Shown: positions 1 to 11,037, numbered from the stretch's first letter. The stretch: DNA of 64,000 nucleotides from Rhizophagus clarus (GCA_015698045.1 BLAL01000040.1:350501-414500); one strand, 5' to 3'. A program made the numbers and translations. The notes: generated from the letters alone by a model not told the origin.

Positions 1-2
1 TT

Positions 3-221
3 CCAAAAAAAAATAGTCAGAAAAAGAAGGTTAAAATAGATGAGAAGCTAGTTACTGGAGCAAGTAGTATGGTGGAAAAAAATAACAAAAATAATGTGGT
101 CTCTTCTGCTGATAATTTGTCTGATATATTCCAAGAAGACAGGTTGGATTCTCTTCACGAAAATTTAGTTTATTGTGGTGAAAAGCTTAAGGGTTTAATA
201 GCTAATACCACTCTTATATAA
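3..221 (+). CDS. C-terminal end of an ORF cut by the window edge
   Basis: An open frame runs from the first bases to a TAA at 219-221 and encodes about 72 residues with no start in the window. It is rich in Lys, Asn, Ser and acidic residues, opens with a Lys-rich basic patch and ends near KGLIANTTLI. No catalytic motif is visible. The composition resembles the tails of ORF1-like proteins found elsewhere in this window (30.5-32.2 kb and 42.4-43.5 kb), so a transposon-derived protein is likely. It lies opposite the minus-strand gag-like relic that starts 105 bp away. Reading frame is clear; function is not. Confidence 0.4.
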   Translation, partial: PKKNSQKKKVKIDEKLVTGASSMVEKNNKNNVVSSADNLSDIFQEDRLDSLHENLVYCGEKLKGLIANTTLI

Positions 222-325
222 AGTTTCACATGTATTAGCAAGAAATTTAGTTACCAGTACTTAAGGCCAAATAAAGCATTTCTTCAGTCTTTATAAGGCA
301 CTTTTTAAGTTCTTCGCACTTTTTT

Positions 326-832
326 TTAAGTCCTTCTCTTCTCACTAGTTAGACTAGAAGAATTAACAAAAACCTGAGAGTCGAAAGGTACTTCACATGA
401 TGATTGGTCCTGCTCCTCTTTTGGCAAATCCTTGATTACTAAAGTCTTGCTAAAGGTTGGAATAATATATATTTTTCCATGATCCTCTATGCAGAACTGA
501 TTTTTAGTTGGATCAGAAATACCTTTGACTTTTCGAATTCCTGTTGTCCTTAACCATAGCATTAGCTTTAGCTCACTATTGTCAACACAAGCATAATTTC
601 CAACAATAGTGATGATCAGGTTCTGTTTCATGTCCTTTAGAGTGACTGCTACATTCGTATACCATTCTAGTGCTTCAGAAGTATGTTCAGAATTACCTTT
701 TATAGCAAATTTGGAAGGCTTGTCAACTTTCCATTTAAGCACTTCACTAGTAGCTAAATTAAATCCATCAAATTCATTTCTGTTATCTAAAAAAAATTCA
801 GAGATTGATAAGTCATTTATACTAGTATTCAA
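326..832 (-). CDS. Uncharacterised 168-residue ORF downstream of a gag-like relic
   Basis: An intact 168-codon frame begins MNTSINDLSISEFF and ends in a Ser-rich basic tail (SSSLTSEKRRT). It sits directly downstream, on the same strand, of the decayed gag-like gene with a zinc knuckle at about 1.17 kb, so it may be the next part of the same retroelement polyprotein. I see no DTG/DSG protease signature and no reverse transcriptase motif, so it cannot be called a pol protein. It has no internal stops, unlike its neighbour. An independent host-like repeat gene is the alternative. Confidence 0.4.
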   Translation of the reverse strand: MNTSINDLSISEFFLDNRNEFDGFNLATSEVLKWKVDKPSKFAIKGNSEHTSEALEWYTNVAVTLKDMKQNLIITIVGNYACVDNSELKLMLWLRTTGIRKVKGISDPTKNQFCIEDHGKIYIIPTFSKTLVIKDLPKEEQDQSSCEVPFDSQVFVNSSSLTSEKRRT

Positions 833-999
833 GTATTGTAAGGATAAAAACCACTCATCTTTTTTTGACTTCTCCTTTAGAGCCCTTTAAGATAAACACA
901 TTTTGCGCATTGCTGGTGAAAGCTTTAGCAATAACTTGTCATATGTTTCAGGCTGGCTGGATTCCAAGAATAACTTTTTATTTACTGGTACCTATTTTT

Positions 1000-3463
1000 T
1001 TTTACTGGTGGGTCATATCCAGACCATCTATTATTTTCCTCATCATAATCATCCCCATCATTTTTCTCACTATCAGAATCGGAAAGAACTATTGATTTAA
1101 GAGACATAAAATAAGACTGAGTGAAATTAGATTGAGTTACCAGTCCTTTTGGATAATTTCGTTTGCTATGGCCTGTTTCCCCACAAATTCCACATTTTTA
1201 TATGTATGCTTTTTTCTGAAATAAATCAGCTAACTGATTTACATTATTTCGAGTTTTTTCAAATCCTTCTTCAATCTTATCAAATCTAGCAGAATTATTG
1301 TTTCACTGAAGACGAGGTCTTTGAAAAAATTTTACAGGATAATCGCTATCTATTTCTTCCTTGCTAAGAAAACCTAAATTTTTTAAGTATTTAGATATGT
1401 GATAATCTCTCATATCTTCCTCTGATTTTGTAAAAGCTGGTGGACCTCTTAGTTGTTTAACAGGTTCAACAGTTTGTAGAGCCAATACCTGTGCTTTTTG
1501 TGCAACTGATTGCTGGGCCATCTGTGCTTGAAAATCAGCTTTCTGCTTTTTCAATAGGAACTGGAATTCAGTTTTTTACTATGCTAATGAATCTTAATAT
1601 GATTTTTGTAAATCTGCAATCTGTTGAGAAGTTGGAACAGGTGAAGAATCATATATATCTTTAGATGCTCGTTGAGATACTAATGGATCAAGTATTCTAT
1701 CTCTTTTATGTCTAGCAATTCATTTTAACTCTATCTCATAAAGCTTTTTAGCTAATTCATTTAATGGCAAATGTTCATCAATATTTTCAGCTTTTTCAAG
1801 CCATGGGAGTGGAAAAGCATCTAAGAACTTTCTACATAATTCTTCAGGTCTATAGTTAACTTATCTACCTATTTGTACTATTTTCTATATAATTTGTCTA
1901 TAGTCATGTCCTCCTTCGTAATTGTTCCATACATCATATCCCGAAGCTCCTCTTTTACTGTATTTTTAGCCACCATATGGCTTGATCAAAATGAATACTA
2001 CCTACAACCATCGTAGTACTATTATTAGCATTTGGTGCATTAACAGCAATGTTAGTAGAACGACCACCAGCTATGTACCAGTCTTTATTTCAAGGACCTT
2101 CTACAGCTCTCAACTTGATTATTGCAGTTTCTGGTTGGCCAAAAGCCTCATTCACTGCTTGATTTCCTATCTGAGCTGCTGTTCATCCATTTACAGCTAC
2201 CAAGTTAGCCTGCCCTGTATTATCAAATAAGTTTGCTAATTCCCATTTCTGCTTTATAGTAATCTTTTCGTCAAACTATTCTAAGGCTCTTTTTCTCATA
2301 CAGCCTCTTAAATATCTTATAGCTACTTCTCTTCCTATTGGCAGACCTCTGGCATTATCTGCTGAATCTACAGTTTGATTTTGCAGATATAACCTAAATT
2401 TTGCAAAAAAATCTGGGATACTATCAGCCCAGTTGAAAAATGGTTATGAGATTCTTGCCATATTTATTTGATTTAGTGGATTATTCTGAAGCGTTAAAAT
2501 TTAATCCTGCAAAATTAAATTATTTTGGCATTTTACTCGAGTCTTATTTTTTCATTTCTCATATTGCTTATAGAGTCTGTTTTGATTATATTCTAATAAA
2601 CCTATATCCCCTTTACTTCGCTGAAGGTGATAGGCATTTCACTAATATAGTAGTTGTAAGGCAAATTTTTCCTGTAATAATGCACTAATACGGGTTTGCT
2701 TTTCTGTTATATTGCTTAGTATTCTATTTACTTGGCTTTGGATATTAGCCCGCAACTGCTAAAGATCACTAACAATCCTATCCATCACTCTTTCAGCAAG
2801 ATCTCTTCGCATAATAGCAAGATCTCGCTCAGCCTTTGCATCATATTGCCTTCTCTATTCACAGATTAAATCCTGATGCAAGTTATTCTCTTTTTGGCAA
2901 ATTTGTCTTGTTGCCTTTTTTATTTGATCTATCAGAATATCTCTAGCCATTACCCTATTATCCATGTAGTTATCTATAGTATTTGCTAGCTCTATGATTG
3001 TGGCCATATTATCATCAGAATTATACAAGTCTGAAGAATTATCCCGCTCTGAAGAATTTTTTCGTGATGAGATAGTCTTGATCTGGCATCGCAATTTCTT
3101 AACTTATTTTTCAGATTCTACTAACCGCACTTCTAAACTAAAAATATATTTTCCCTTATCTTGCACATCTTTCCTAGCTTGATATAGCTGATTTTTTAGG
3201 CTAGAAAATTCAGATTTCAGTTCTGATATTTCTTCTTCTGAAGCATTCTCAAGACGCTCTATTTCCCTATTGAGATCCTGAATTTCTTGCTCACACTGAA
3301 AATAATCTCGCTTTAGTTGATTAATTTGTCTTTCATTCTGGTGATTAATATCCACTTCTGTTTGCAATTCACTACGAAGATGATAGTTTTCTTCTTCCAG
3401 CTCAGCTTTATGTTCTTCACATGTTCTTCTCTGCCTTGGGTGAGGTCTGTAAAATGACATTCT
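1000..3463 (-). pseudogene. Decayed gag-like retroelement gene, middle and C-terminal part
   Basis: Read on the minus strand, the coding trace begins with a Glu/Lys/Gln-rich coiled coil (3463-3104, MSFYRPHPRQRRTCEEHK). It passes through a gag-like core at about 2420-2230 containing ALE-stop-FDEKIT, where Ty3-type gag proteins usually have a Trp in this motif. It ends near 1152-1194 with a CCHC-type knuckle, CGICGETGHSKRNY, in which the last Cys is Tyr. An acidic Asp/Glu tail follows. The frame is interrupted by several stops and frameshifts, for example TAG at 2276-2278. Known of the family: gag binds RNA and forms the particle of an LTR retrotransposon. No LTRs or reverse transcriptase are visible in this window. 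Confidence 0.65.
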
Positions 3464-3495
3464 TTTTTCGTGATTATAAAAGAGAATAGAAGAAT

Positions 3496-4483
3496 AGGGC
3501 TCCGATCGGTTTCGGTAATTACTGAACCGTACCGACCGGTTTTGGTATCGGAGCGGTTTCGGTTTTATGATTTATCAAACCGAAACTTTCAGTTTCAGTA
3601 TCGATTTTGCGATTTACCAAATCGATTTACCGATAATAAAAACATTTTTTTTTATAAGAAAAACGTAAATAATGTAGTTAAAAAAAAATGTTGCGAAACG
3701 TTTTTTACATAAACGTTTGATATAAAAAATAACGTTTCACAACGTTATTTTTGCGGAACTTGTAAAAAATGTTGCGAAACGTTTTTTACATAAACGATTT
3801 GATAAAAAATAACATTTCGCAACGTTATTTTTGCGAAACTTGTAAAAAACGTTGCAAAACGTTTTTTACATAAACGATTTGATAAAAAAAATAACGTTTC
3901 GCAATATTATTTTTGCGGAACTTGTAAAAAACGTTGCAAAACGTTTTTTACATAAACAATTTATTATGAAAAATAACGTTTCGCAACGTTATTTTTGCGA
4001 ACATTGTAAAAAACGTTGCAAAACGTTTTTTACATAAACGTTTGATATAAAAAAAATAACATTTCGCAACGTTATTTTTGCGAAACTTGTAAAAAACGTT
4101 GCGAAACGTTTTTTTACATCGGAAATTTAATATAGAAAACAACGTTTCACAACGTTATTTTCCTTTTTATTTAAAAACGTAGCAAAACGTTTTTATAAAA
4201 CGATTTAATATAAAAAAAACGTCTCGCAACATTTTTTTTTGTCACTTTAATAAAAAACGTTGCGAAACGTTTTTTTATGGATGATTTGATAAGAAAAAAT
4301 CGTTTCGCAACTTTTTTTTTGCTAAACGTTGCGAAACGTTTTTTTACTAAACTCGTTCGGTAAATCAGTTCGGTTTTCGGTAATTACCGATCGGTTTCGG
4401 TAATCATTAATACCGATACTGATTAATTCAGTTCGGTATCGGTTTTTGCAAAAACCGAACTGAACCGAACTGATCAGAACCCT
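3496..4483. mobile_element. 988-bp non-autonomous foldback element with 10-bp target site duplication (Mutator-like)
   Basis: Perfect direct repeats ATAGAAGAAT lie at 3486-3495 and 4484-4493. The element starts AGGGCTCCGATCGGTTT, and the reverse complement of its other end reads AGGGTTCTGATCAGTTC. The differences are transitions. Each end continues into about 130 bp of CGGTTTCGGTAATTACCGA-type sequence, forming long imperfect terminal inverted repeats. The interior is the tandem array described separately. No ORF of note is present. Terminal inverted repeats over 100 bp with 9-11 bp duplications are typical of Mutator-like elements, so a MULE-type MITE is the best call. It splits the gag-like gene. 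Confidence 0.75.
3655..4345. repeat. About 80-bp tandem array of AACGTTGCGAAACGTT-type units
   Basis: The core GTTGC(G/A)AAACGTTTTTTACAT recurs at about 3690, 3769, 3850, 3932, 4012 and 4096, a period near 80 bp, then degrades towards 4340. Each unit holds two inverted motifs (AACGTTGCGAAACGTT and AACGTTTCGCAACGTT), so each can form a hairpin and neighbouring units can pair. It is the core of the foldback element. Confidence 0.8.
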
Positions 4484-4493
4484 ATAGAAGAAT

Positions 4494-5177
4494 CTTTGAT
4501 TTATATAGATCCTCAAAAAGCGCATAATCTTGACCAGGATCTCACTTTGCAGAAGTATAAGAAAAAAAGTATTCTGGCTAATGAATAGAATCTGTCTTCA
4601 TAGATGCCAGCTCTTTTTCTGCCTCCTGTACCTGCATCTTTAGATCCTTAACTTTACATCATAATCTTTTATTTGCAGTAATCCGCTTCTTATATTTCTT
4701 TTCTATATCTAGCATAAATTTCTCAAAAGTTTGTTTATTATAATTGAGCAAATGTTAGATCAATACTTTAAGCTTATTCATAATCTGGTGATTATAAATA
4801 TTCTCATGATCATATTTTAGTACCTCTAACCAGGCAATTTTATCAGTTTGAATTCCACTATCTACAACATGTATAGTCAGTAATGCTGGAGATACATTAC
4901 ATTCCAACCAGCTTTGAGGGCGCAATGTTTTTTCCTGAGCCATATTTTTGCATTTTCTATTTAATGAATTCTCATAAACTTCTAATTTATGCCTTAGATA
5001 TAACTCAATTTGACCAGACTTCCCAGAAATCATTTCTAATAGAATAGGATTCTTAGAGTGATTCAAAAGACTTTGATATACTCTTCTGACTAGGCTATCT
5101 GAAAGTCTATCAGTAATAAGTTTATAGTCATAATGGAACATTTTATTAAATATACTTTTGTGCAAAAAAGTTTGCAT
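4494..5177 (-). pseudogene. N-terminal coiled-coil part of the gag-like gene, cut off by an insertion
   Basis: A 140-codon open frame (5177-4755, MQTFLHKSIFNKMFHYDY) continues past a TAA into a Lys/Glu-rich coiled-coil trace (TFEKFMLDIEKKYKKRITA...) with further stops (TGA, TAG, TGA) down to 4494. It then meets the 10-bp target duplication of the foldback element at 3496-4483. The coiled-coil trace resumes on the other side at about 3460 in the same direction, though one frame change is needed. Inference: one retroelement gene was already decaying, or began to decay, when the element inserted. Confidence 0.5.
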
Positions 5178-5199
5178 GCAAAATTCATTTATAAACTAT

Positions 5200-5640
5200 A
5201 GTAGTACTATTTACACGCCTATATCATGAGTTGCGTCATATCTGATAGGGGAATTGGCTAGAAATATTAACTAGTCATGTGCACATTACTATAATTTGTA
5301 ATTCTGATCCCTTTTTTCAGCATTAATAAATGATTACATTTTCACGATACAGATAATAAATTTTTTGCTAATTCAATTTGCAATTGCATGTCTTCCAATT
5401 TTACAACTCTGACCTTAAGCTCAAAATTTTCAGCCTTAATTTCAGATAGCATGCTTTTGTAATATAGTATTAGTATGCATTCAAAAGTAAAAAATCATAT
5501 GATTTTGGCTGGGGATCCTGGCTAAAATTTGTTAAGAAAAATTTATTATTTGATATATGCAAATGTATATTTGTGAAATCGACCACCAGGGCCAGTTTTA
5601 TTATATTTATAATATAATACAATATAATACAATACATCTA
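5200..5640. other. Gap with a short coiled-coil relic
   Basis: The only coding trace is on the minus strand at about 5463-5350 (SEIKAENFELKVRVVKLED, then a stop). It is a short coiled-coil piece of the kind seen in retroelement ORF1 proteins. Nothing else is supported. Confidence 0.3.
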
Positions 5641-6290
5641 TGAAAGAATTATCTCATCTATAATTTTACAGAACTTGCCAGTGATATCACGAAACCTGGC
5701 ACTCATCCTCATATTTTTAAACTCCTTATCATGCCAGAAGTGGATGATATTTAATCCCTTTTCCTAAAGCTTTTACATGGCCAATATGAATCAGATACAA
5801 CAAAATCTTCATAGAAGAAATGTACAATCCAGATTTTTTGAGGACAAAGTTGCTGGGTATATTTGAAAACTTGCTTAAAATGGTCATTTAATTTTGAAAT
5901 TGATGCTGTTGCCAAAAGTTCAAGAAGAGCTTCTGGATGGGAGATATCAGGCTTCTTTATAGTTAAGTTACAATAAAGATGATAATAGTCATTATCATCA
6001 TAAACTTGTTTGAGATGCCATTGACTAGTAATCTCAAAACCATAGAACTTTCTTAGCTAATTTGCTAGGATCTAATATATTTCAGCATCATATGTACTCT
6101 TCCAAGGAACTTTAATAAAATGTTCAGAATTTACATATATATGGATTGAGCTTTTGTATGAGTAAAAGGAAACTAATGCTATTGTGCCTTAATCGAAATC
6201 ATAAACTGCAATTTTTAAGATATCCAAGACATCTATAGAGCTATCATTTCATAATGGAATATTTATAGAAAACTCCACAGGAATGTCCAA
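5640..6290 (-). pseudogene. Decayed ORF of unknown family (EFYGFEIT/WIVHF motifs)
   Basis: The minus strand reads as protein-like sequence with scattered stops: SGKVLDIPVEFSINIPL near 6290, then RKFYGFEITSQWHLKQVYDD, a stretch HPEALLELLATAS, and QKIWIVHFFYEDFVVSD near 5830. The end is frameshifted. I recall similar repetitive proteins from arbuscular mycorrhizal fungi but cannot assign a function. The trace starts exactly where element A ends. A second same-strand trace lies just beyond the other end of A (10240-10575), so A may have split one gene. Confidence 0.45.
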
Positions 6291-6649
6291 AACTTTACCA
6301 CTATTAGAAAAAATTTTGGTCTGCAGATCTGCACAATTCTGTGGAGTACATTTCTGCGCAGATCTGAGAATATGCTGATGCACAGCACTGAAAAATTTCA
6401 TGGATATCTGCACAGATCTGCAAGCATAAAAAACCTGTAAAATTTTTAAAAAATAAATCTGCAAAATTTTTCAAAAATACTAATACAAATTTACAATTAG
6501 GTACTTAATATTAACTAATATCAATTTATTAATTAAAGATATTTACAAATTTAAAAGTATATATACTAAACTATTCTATTTGCTAACTAAATGTACTAAT
6601 TAAAAGTCCTCTTTTTTCTTTATAGATGTTCAAATTATGTTGTTGTTAA

Positions 6650-6702
6650 TGGTTTGGATATTGTTCCAGTTGGTTCGATTCCAACAAATAACTTTTAACT
6701 TC
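6650..6702 (+). repeat. tRNA-like T-arm / Pol III B-box remnant
   Basis: The sequence contains GGTTCGATTCC, a perfect match to the B-box/T-loop consensus. It is flanked by a T-stem GTTGG/CCAAC, and the outer bases (GTTGTTA and AAATAAC) almost pair as an acceptor stem. Only about 20 nt lie where D and anticodon arms should be, so it is not a functional tRNA. A related sequence (CCAATTGGTTCGATTTC) lies at about 33335. A tRNA-derived SINE fragment is the likeliest reading. Confidence 0.35.
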
Positions 6703-9700
6703 TTTAATCCAACAAAACGTGTCAAAATGCAAAAATATCATCACATTTAAAGAAAACTGAAACCTACAATAAAAAATAGCGAAACATTAGTTACTGTTTT
6801 CATTTAAATAAAGAAAAAAGAAATAATTTCAAAATTACGTTTCAGAAGGTATTCAGAAATTCGTGATTTAAATAAAATAGCAATTTACATTTCGTTAATA
6901 AAATAATAGTAAATTTTGAGGTTTTTAACTTTTAAAATTCTATATATTAAATGTTCAGGAAGTCTTGGACCCAAAAAATAAAAGTAAATCAAAATGTTAG
7001 TCAAAGTTTTGTTTAAAAACAATAAAGAAAAATCAAAGCTTATTTATCTTCAAAATTCAGCCAAGGAATATCCAGCAGCTGCAAACCTACAAAAATAAAC
7101 AAAAACATTAACTAAACGTTTCATTAAAAAAAATAACAAAAATTTAATAATTTTGAAGCTTACCTTTGAAATTTCACCTATAATACGCATCTAAAAAGTC
7201 ATGAACCTATAAAATAAAAAACAAAACATTAGTTAGCATTTCGTTCAAAAAAAAAGAAAGAAAATTTTTAAATTTTAATTTTTTTTGAAGGTAAATACCT
7301 TCAAAATTTTATTAAAGAAGCACCAAGAAATCTGTGAACCTACAAAATAAAAAATGAAACATTAGTTAAAGTTTCATTTTAATAAAAAATAAAAATAATA
7401 AATTTGAAATTTTTGAAGTAAATACCTTTGAAATTCAGTTTAGGAAGTGAATGAAAGTCAAAACTTACAAAAAATAAAATGAAATGTTAGCTAAACGTTT
7501 TGTTAAAAAAGGAATAATAGAAATTTAATAATTTTGAAACTTACCTTTTAAAATTTTGTTCCAAGGAGCTTTCAAGAAGTTGAGTACCTAAAAAAAATAA
7601 AATTGAAATGTTAATTTACATTTCATTAATAAAACAAAAAAAAGAATTATTTCGAAAGTAAATACCTTCAGAATTATGTGAAATTACATCCAGGAGGCAT
7701 CTGGAAGTTGCAAACCTACAAAAGAATAAAAGTAAAACATTAATCAATGTTTCATTTAAAAAATATATTAAAAATAAGGTTATTTCAAATTTACCTTTGA
7801 ATTTTATCTGAGAACTCATCTATAAGCTGTTGATCTACAAGAAAAAAAAATGAAATGTTAGTTAACGTTTTATTACATAAAATCAAAGAAAAAAAAAATA
7901 ATTTTGAAGTTTTTTACCTTTGAAATACTCTATTGCCTCAGGGTGAAGTTCCAGACCTAAAAAAATATGAAATAAATGTTAGTAAAACGCTTATTAAAAA
8001 AAATAAAAAAAGAAGAATTTCAAAGTATTACTCTTGAAATTCTTTTAAATAGAAATGAAATGTTCGTATTAATATTTCATTTAATAAACTATAAATAAAA
8101 ACAAAAAAAAAATTGAAGGTTCACCTTCAAATAGAGTCAAGCCTTTGAAATTGAACATCTAGACCTAAAAATAAAAATTTTGAATGTTAGCAATGTTCAT
8201 TAAATAAAACAATAAATTAAAGGATTCAAAGGCTTACCTTTAAATAGATTTGGGCTTTGTCTGGATCTAAAAAAAAAAAAAAAATAAAAACAAATGTTAG
8301 TAATGTTCGTTAAAAAAATTATAAATTATAAATTTTAAAGTTTGTTTTCACCTTCGAAATACTCTGGTCCACTTCAAAATGGAATTTCAGACCTACAAAA
8401 AGTAAAAATAAATATTAATATTCATTGAAATAAAGATAAAAAAAAGATTTTTTGAAGTTACCTTCAAAATGAAATCTGAAACTGACTTGGCGTTCTGAAC
8501 TTACAAAAAAAATTAAAAACAAACATTAGTAATATTTGTTTAAATAAAAAAAACTATTTTGAAGTTTTTTACCTTTGAAATACCATAGTCTGCTTCTTCT
8601 GGATCTAAAAAAATGAAAATGAACATTAGATAACATTTGTTGAAGTAAATAAAAAAATTTTTTTTCAAAATTACTTTTAAAAAAGAATCCTAACCGCATG
8701 TTCAGTGTTCTAAGCCTACAAAAAGTAAGAACAAACGTTAGCTAATGCTTGTTAAATAAAATTAATAATAAAAAAAAAATATTTTAAATGTTTTACATTA
8801 AACTTTTGAATTGTACCAAAGTGGCTAAGGCACTATCGATAATAAATTTTGGAATTAGCGAAAGGGTAAATGTTTTTTTTTCTTTTTGCGATATATATAT
8901 ATATCTTTTGAAATGTTGCTAACATTCCTTTCTTTTTTTTTACAGAACTCTTCTGGACTTTAGAAGTGATGAAGAACTGGGTGAACTTTAGAATTAGAGT
9001 AAGTGAATTTATTTTACGAGCCCTTTATTTATGTATAATTAATAAGTTTCTTTTTTTTGTAGGAATACATATATCAAATTTATACTGAAACTTGCGAATG
9101 TTTCAGCATTTCAAAAGAGTTTTGACTGGAAATCTTAGACAGCTCCACATTTCAAAGATAGAAAAAATGGTTAAAAATTTTTTGCGATTATCAACCAATT
9201 TTGAAGTCATATGACCAATGCTAAGACTGATCAAAATTGCCTCAGTTTGACAAGAAACTTTTTTTTGGTTTACAAGATATAAAAATAAAAAATTAAACTT
9301 AGATAATGTTTGTCAAACCAAAAATAATAAAAAAAAGGTTATACCTTCAAATGGAGCCAGAAACCATGAACGGCCTTCATGTTAAAAGTGGAATTTTTTC
9401 TACTAATTCTTTAAAATTCAGGTATAACAGTAATTTCTTTAACAACACCAGTATGTTTAGCAATTTCATAAATGATCGCTACTTTTATTAGGTATCTGGG
9501 ACCTACATTGAAATAGAGAGTTTACAATTTTCTTTAGTATCCTGGACTTAAAAAAATGATGAATGTTAGTGTTAATATTTGTTAATAAATTTAAAAAATA
9601 TTTTTTTTTGGAATCTTTAAATGATATTAAAAAATCATTTTTTTTTTTAAAAAAAAAAAATAATTTCTTTAAAGTGTTGTAAAAAAATATTGTTTATTAA

Positions 9701-9880
9701 AAATCTAAGTGTTAAAACAAGTTAAAATTTATCAAAAGAAAAAAAAGTTTATGTAAAGTTTATCAGAAAATATGAAGATCTCTAAAGATTTTTGTGTGAA
9801 GTGTTTTTAAAAATCTGCAATTTTGGAGACTATCCCAAATTTTTGATCAAAAAATCTTTAAAAAAATACAAAAAATAATG

Positions 9881-10112
9881 TTATTGAGTCCAGTCTAGTG
9901 ACCTTCATGAGTACAGTCAGGTGACTATTTATCACCAGACTTAAGTGATGAATAATCATAACAAATTATCTACATAGTAAACATACCATAAAAGAAAAGT
10001 TCTGGACTGGTCTATTTATTTATCACTTGAGTTCACATCATATGTGTTTATATTACACATATCTAAAACATCATGACTGCACTCACGAAGACCACCAGAC
10101 TAGGCTCAATAA
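9881..10112. mobile_element. 232-bp MITE nested in element A
   Basis: The ends are inverted copies over about 40 bp: TTATTGAGTCCAGTCTAGTG at the left and, reverse-complemented, TTATTGAGCCTAGTCTGGTG at the right. Both continue as TTCATGAGTACAGTC / TTCGTGAGTGCAGTC. The segment is absent from the equivalent place in copy B, where the flanking AATTATTTTTTATTTTTTT runs on. No coding sequence. The target duplication is not certain. Confidence 0.65.
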
Positions 10113-10239
10113 GGTAAGACTGAAAAATAATTCTTGCAGTATTGTGCAGATTCTTAATAAAATTGCATAAAAAAAAGCGGCAATCTGCTAAAATTGCAGA
10201 TTATCCAGATCTGAACTGATATAACTTTCCTAATAAATA

Positions 10240-10575
10240 CTTTGTTTTTTAGCAACAGGAGTGAAAGAAACTAACAAAATTGACTTTAAAGGGACTGACT
10301 TCTTTATTATTTCTTCTTGTAGGTTAGTAGTATCGGCTAAAGGTTTGCGACCTTTTTTCCATTGACCTATATAAAAATAGACCCCTCAGTAATAAGTATC
10401 ATCATTGGGAATAATGGAATAAAAAAAATAATGTTTTTAAAATGGTGATACCAAAAGTAATGACCATATGGTCAAAGGATCTGCCCAGAACATAGAATAT
10501 TATTCACTATATTTTTATCAAAAAAGATACATAACTGAATCCTCCTCCAGAAACAGTAAACCTTTGACAAAAAGT
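10240..10575 (-). pseudogene. Decayed coding trace next to element A
   Basis: The minus strand reads VYFYIGQWKKGRKPLADTTN, then LQEEIIKKSVPLKSILLVSF ending in TPVAKKQ at the element A border. An upstream piece (VITFGITILKTLFFYSIIPN) is separated from it by a stop. The same-strand trace past element A (SGKVLDIP...) could be its continuation. No function assigned. Confidence 0.3.
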
Positions 10576-10587
10576 ATCGCTAAATAA

Positions 10588-10950
10588 CACAGGTCGAAAT
10601 TAGTTAAATAGGGTATCAATAGGGTATCAATAGGTTATCAATCGGCTATCAATAGGCTACCCTATTGGTAGCCTATTGAACTTGTGCCATAATCCGTCAC
10701 CAATCAGGCAGGCTGATTGATAACCTATTGATAACCTATTGATACTCTATTGATACCCTATTTAATAAAAATACCAATAGGATACTAATAGGTTATCAAT
10801 AAGTTATCAATCGGCTATCAATCAGCCTGCCCGATTGGTGACGGATTATGGCGCAAGTTCAATAGGCTACCAATAGGGTAGCTTATTGATAGCCGATTGA
10901 TAACCTATTGATACTCTATTGATACCCTATTTAACTAATTTCGACCTGTG
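10588..10950. mobile_element. 363-bp full-length palindromic MITE with TAA target duplication
   Basis: Left and right halves (about 10588-10766 and 10772-10950) are near-perfect reverse complements from end to end. The termini are CACAGGTCGAAATTAG and CTAATTTCGACCTGTG. Inside, short blocks such as TATCAATAGG and TAGGTTATCAAT recur in both arms. It is flanked by TAA at 10585-10587 and 10951-10953. Three-base TWA duplications are characteristic of PIF/Harbinger-type transposition, so that superfamily is suggested, but no transposase is present to confirm it. Confidence 0.75.
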
Positions 10951-11037
10951 TAATCTTACAACATCTAATAAAATGAATATACTAAAGTACTGCAATAACC
11001 AAAGGCTTATATATCCCCAAGCAAAAGCTTCTTGTGC

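Larger units (their letters stand above)
6303..10234 (-). mobile_element. Noncoding intron/mini-exon array element, copy A
   Basis: The left end reads TTTTGGTCTGCAGATCTGCA and matches the reverse complement of the right end of copy B (45255-48778). The right end (near 10140-10234, reverse complement GGAAAGTTATATCAGTTCAG and then CAGATTGCCGC) matches the left end of B. On the minus strand the interior is a tandem series of units. Each has a GTATTTACC- or GTAA-like start, A/T-rich sequence, a palindrome such as AAACTTTAACTAATGTTT, a T-rich stretch, AG, and a short segment beginning GTCTGAA or GTTCA. No coding frame is conserved. A 232-bp MITE (9881-10112) is nested near the right end. Target duplication is not clear. 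Confidence 0.65.

Noticed and set aside
3470-4142. Small ORFs (60-80 codons) over the AACGTTGCGAAACG array
   Set aside because: They are translations of the tandem repeat in the foldback element, with no independent support.
6640-6705. Functional tRNA gene
   Set aside because: Only T-arm and acceptor-like pairing are present; D and anticodon arms are missing.
10588-10950. Rho-independent-like or snoRNA-like structure
   Set aside because: The palindrome is far too long and is flanked by a TAA duplication, so an inserted MITE explains it fully.
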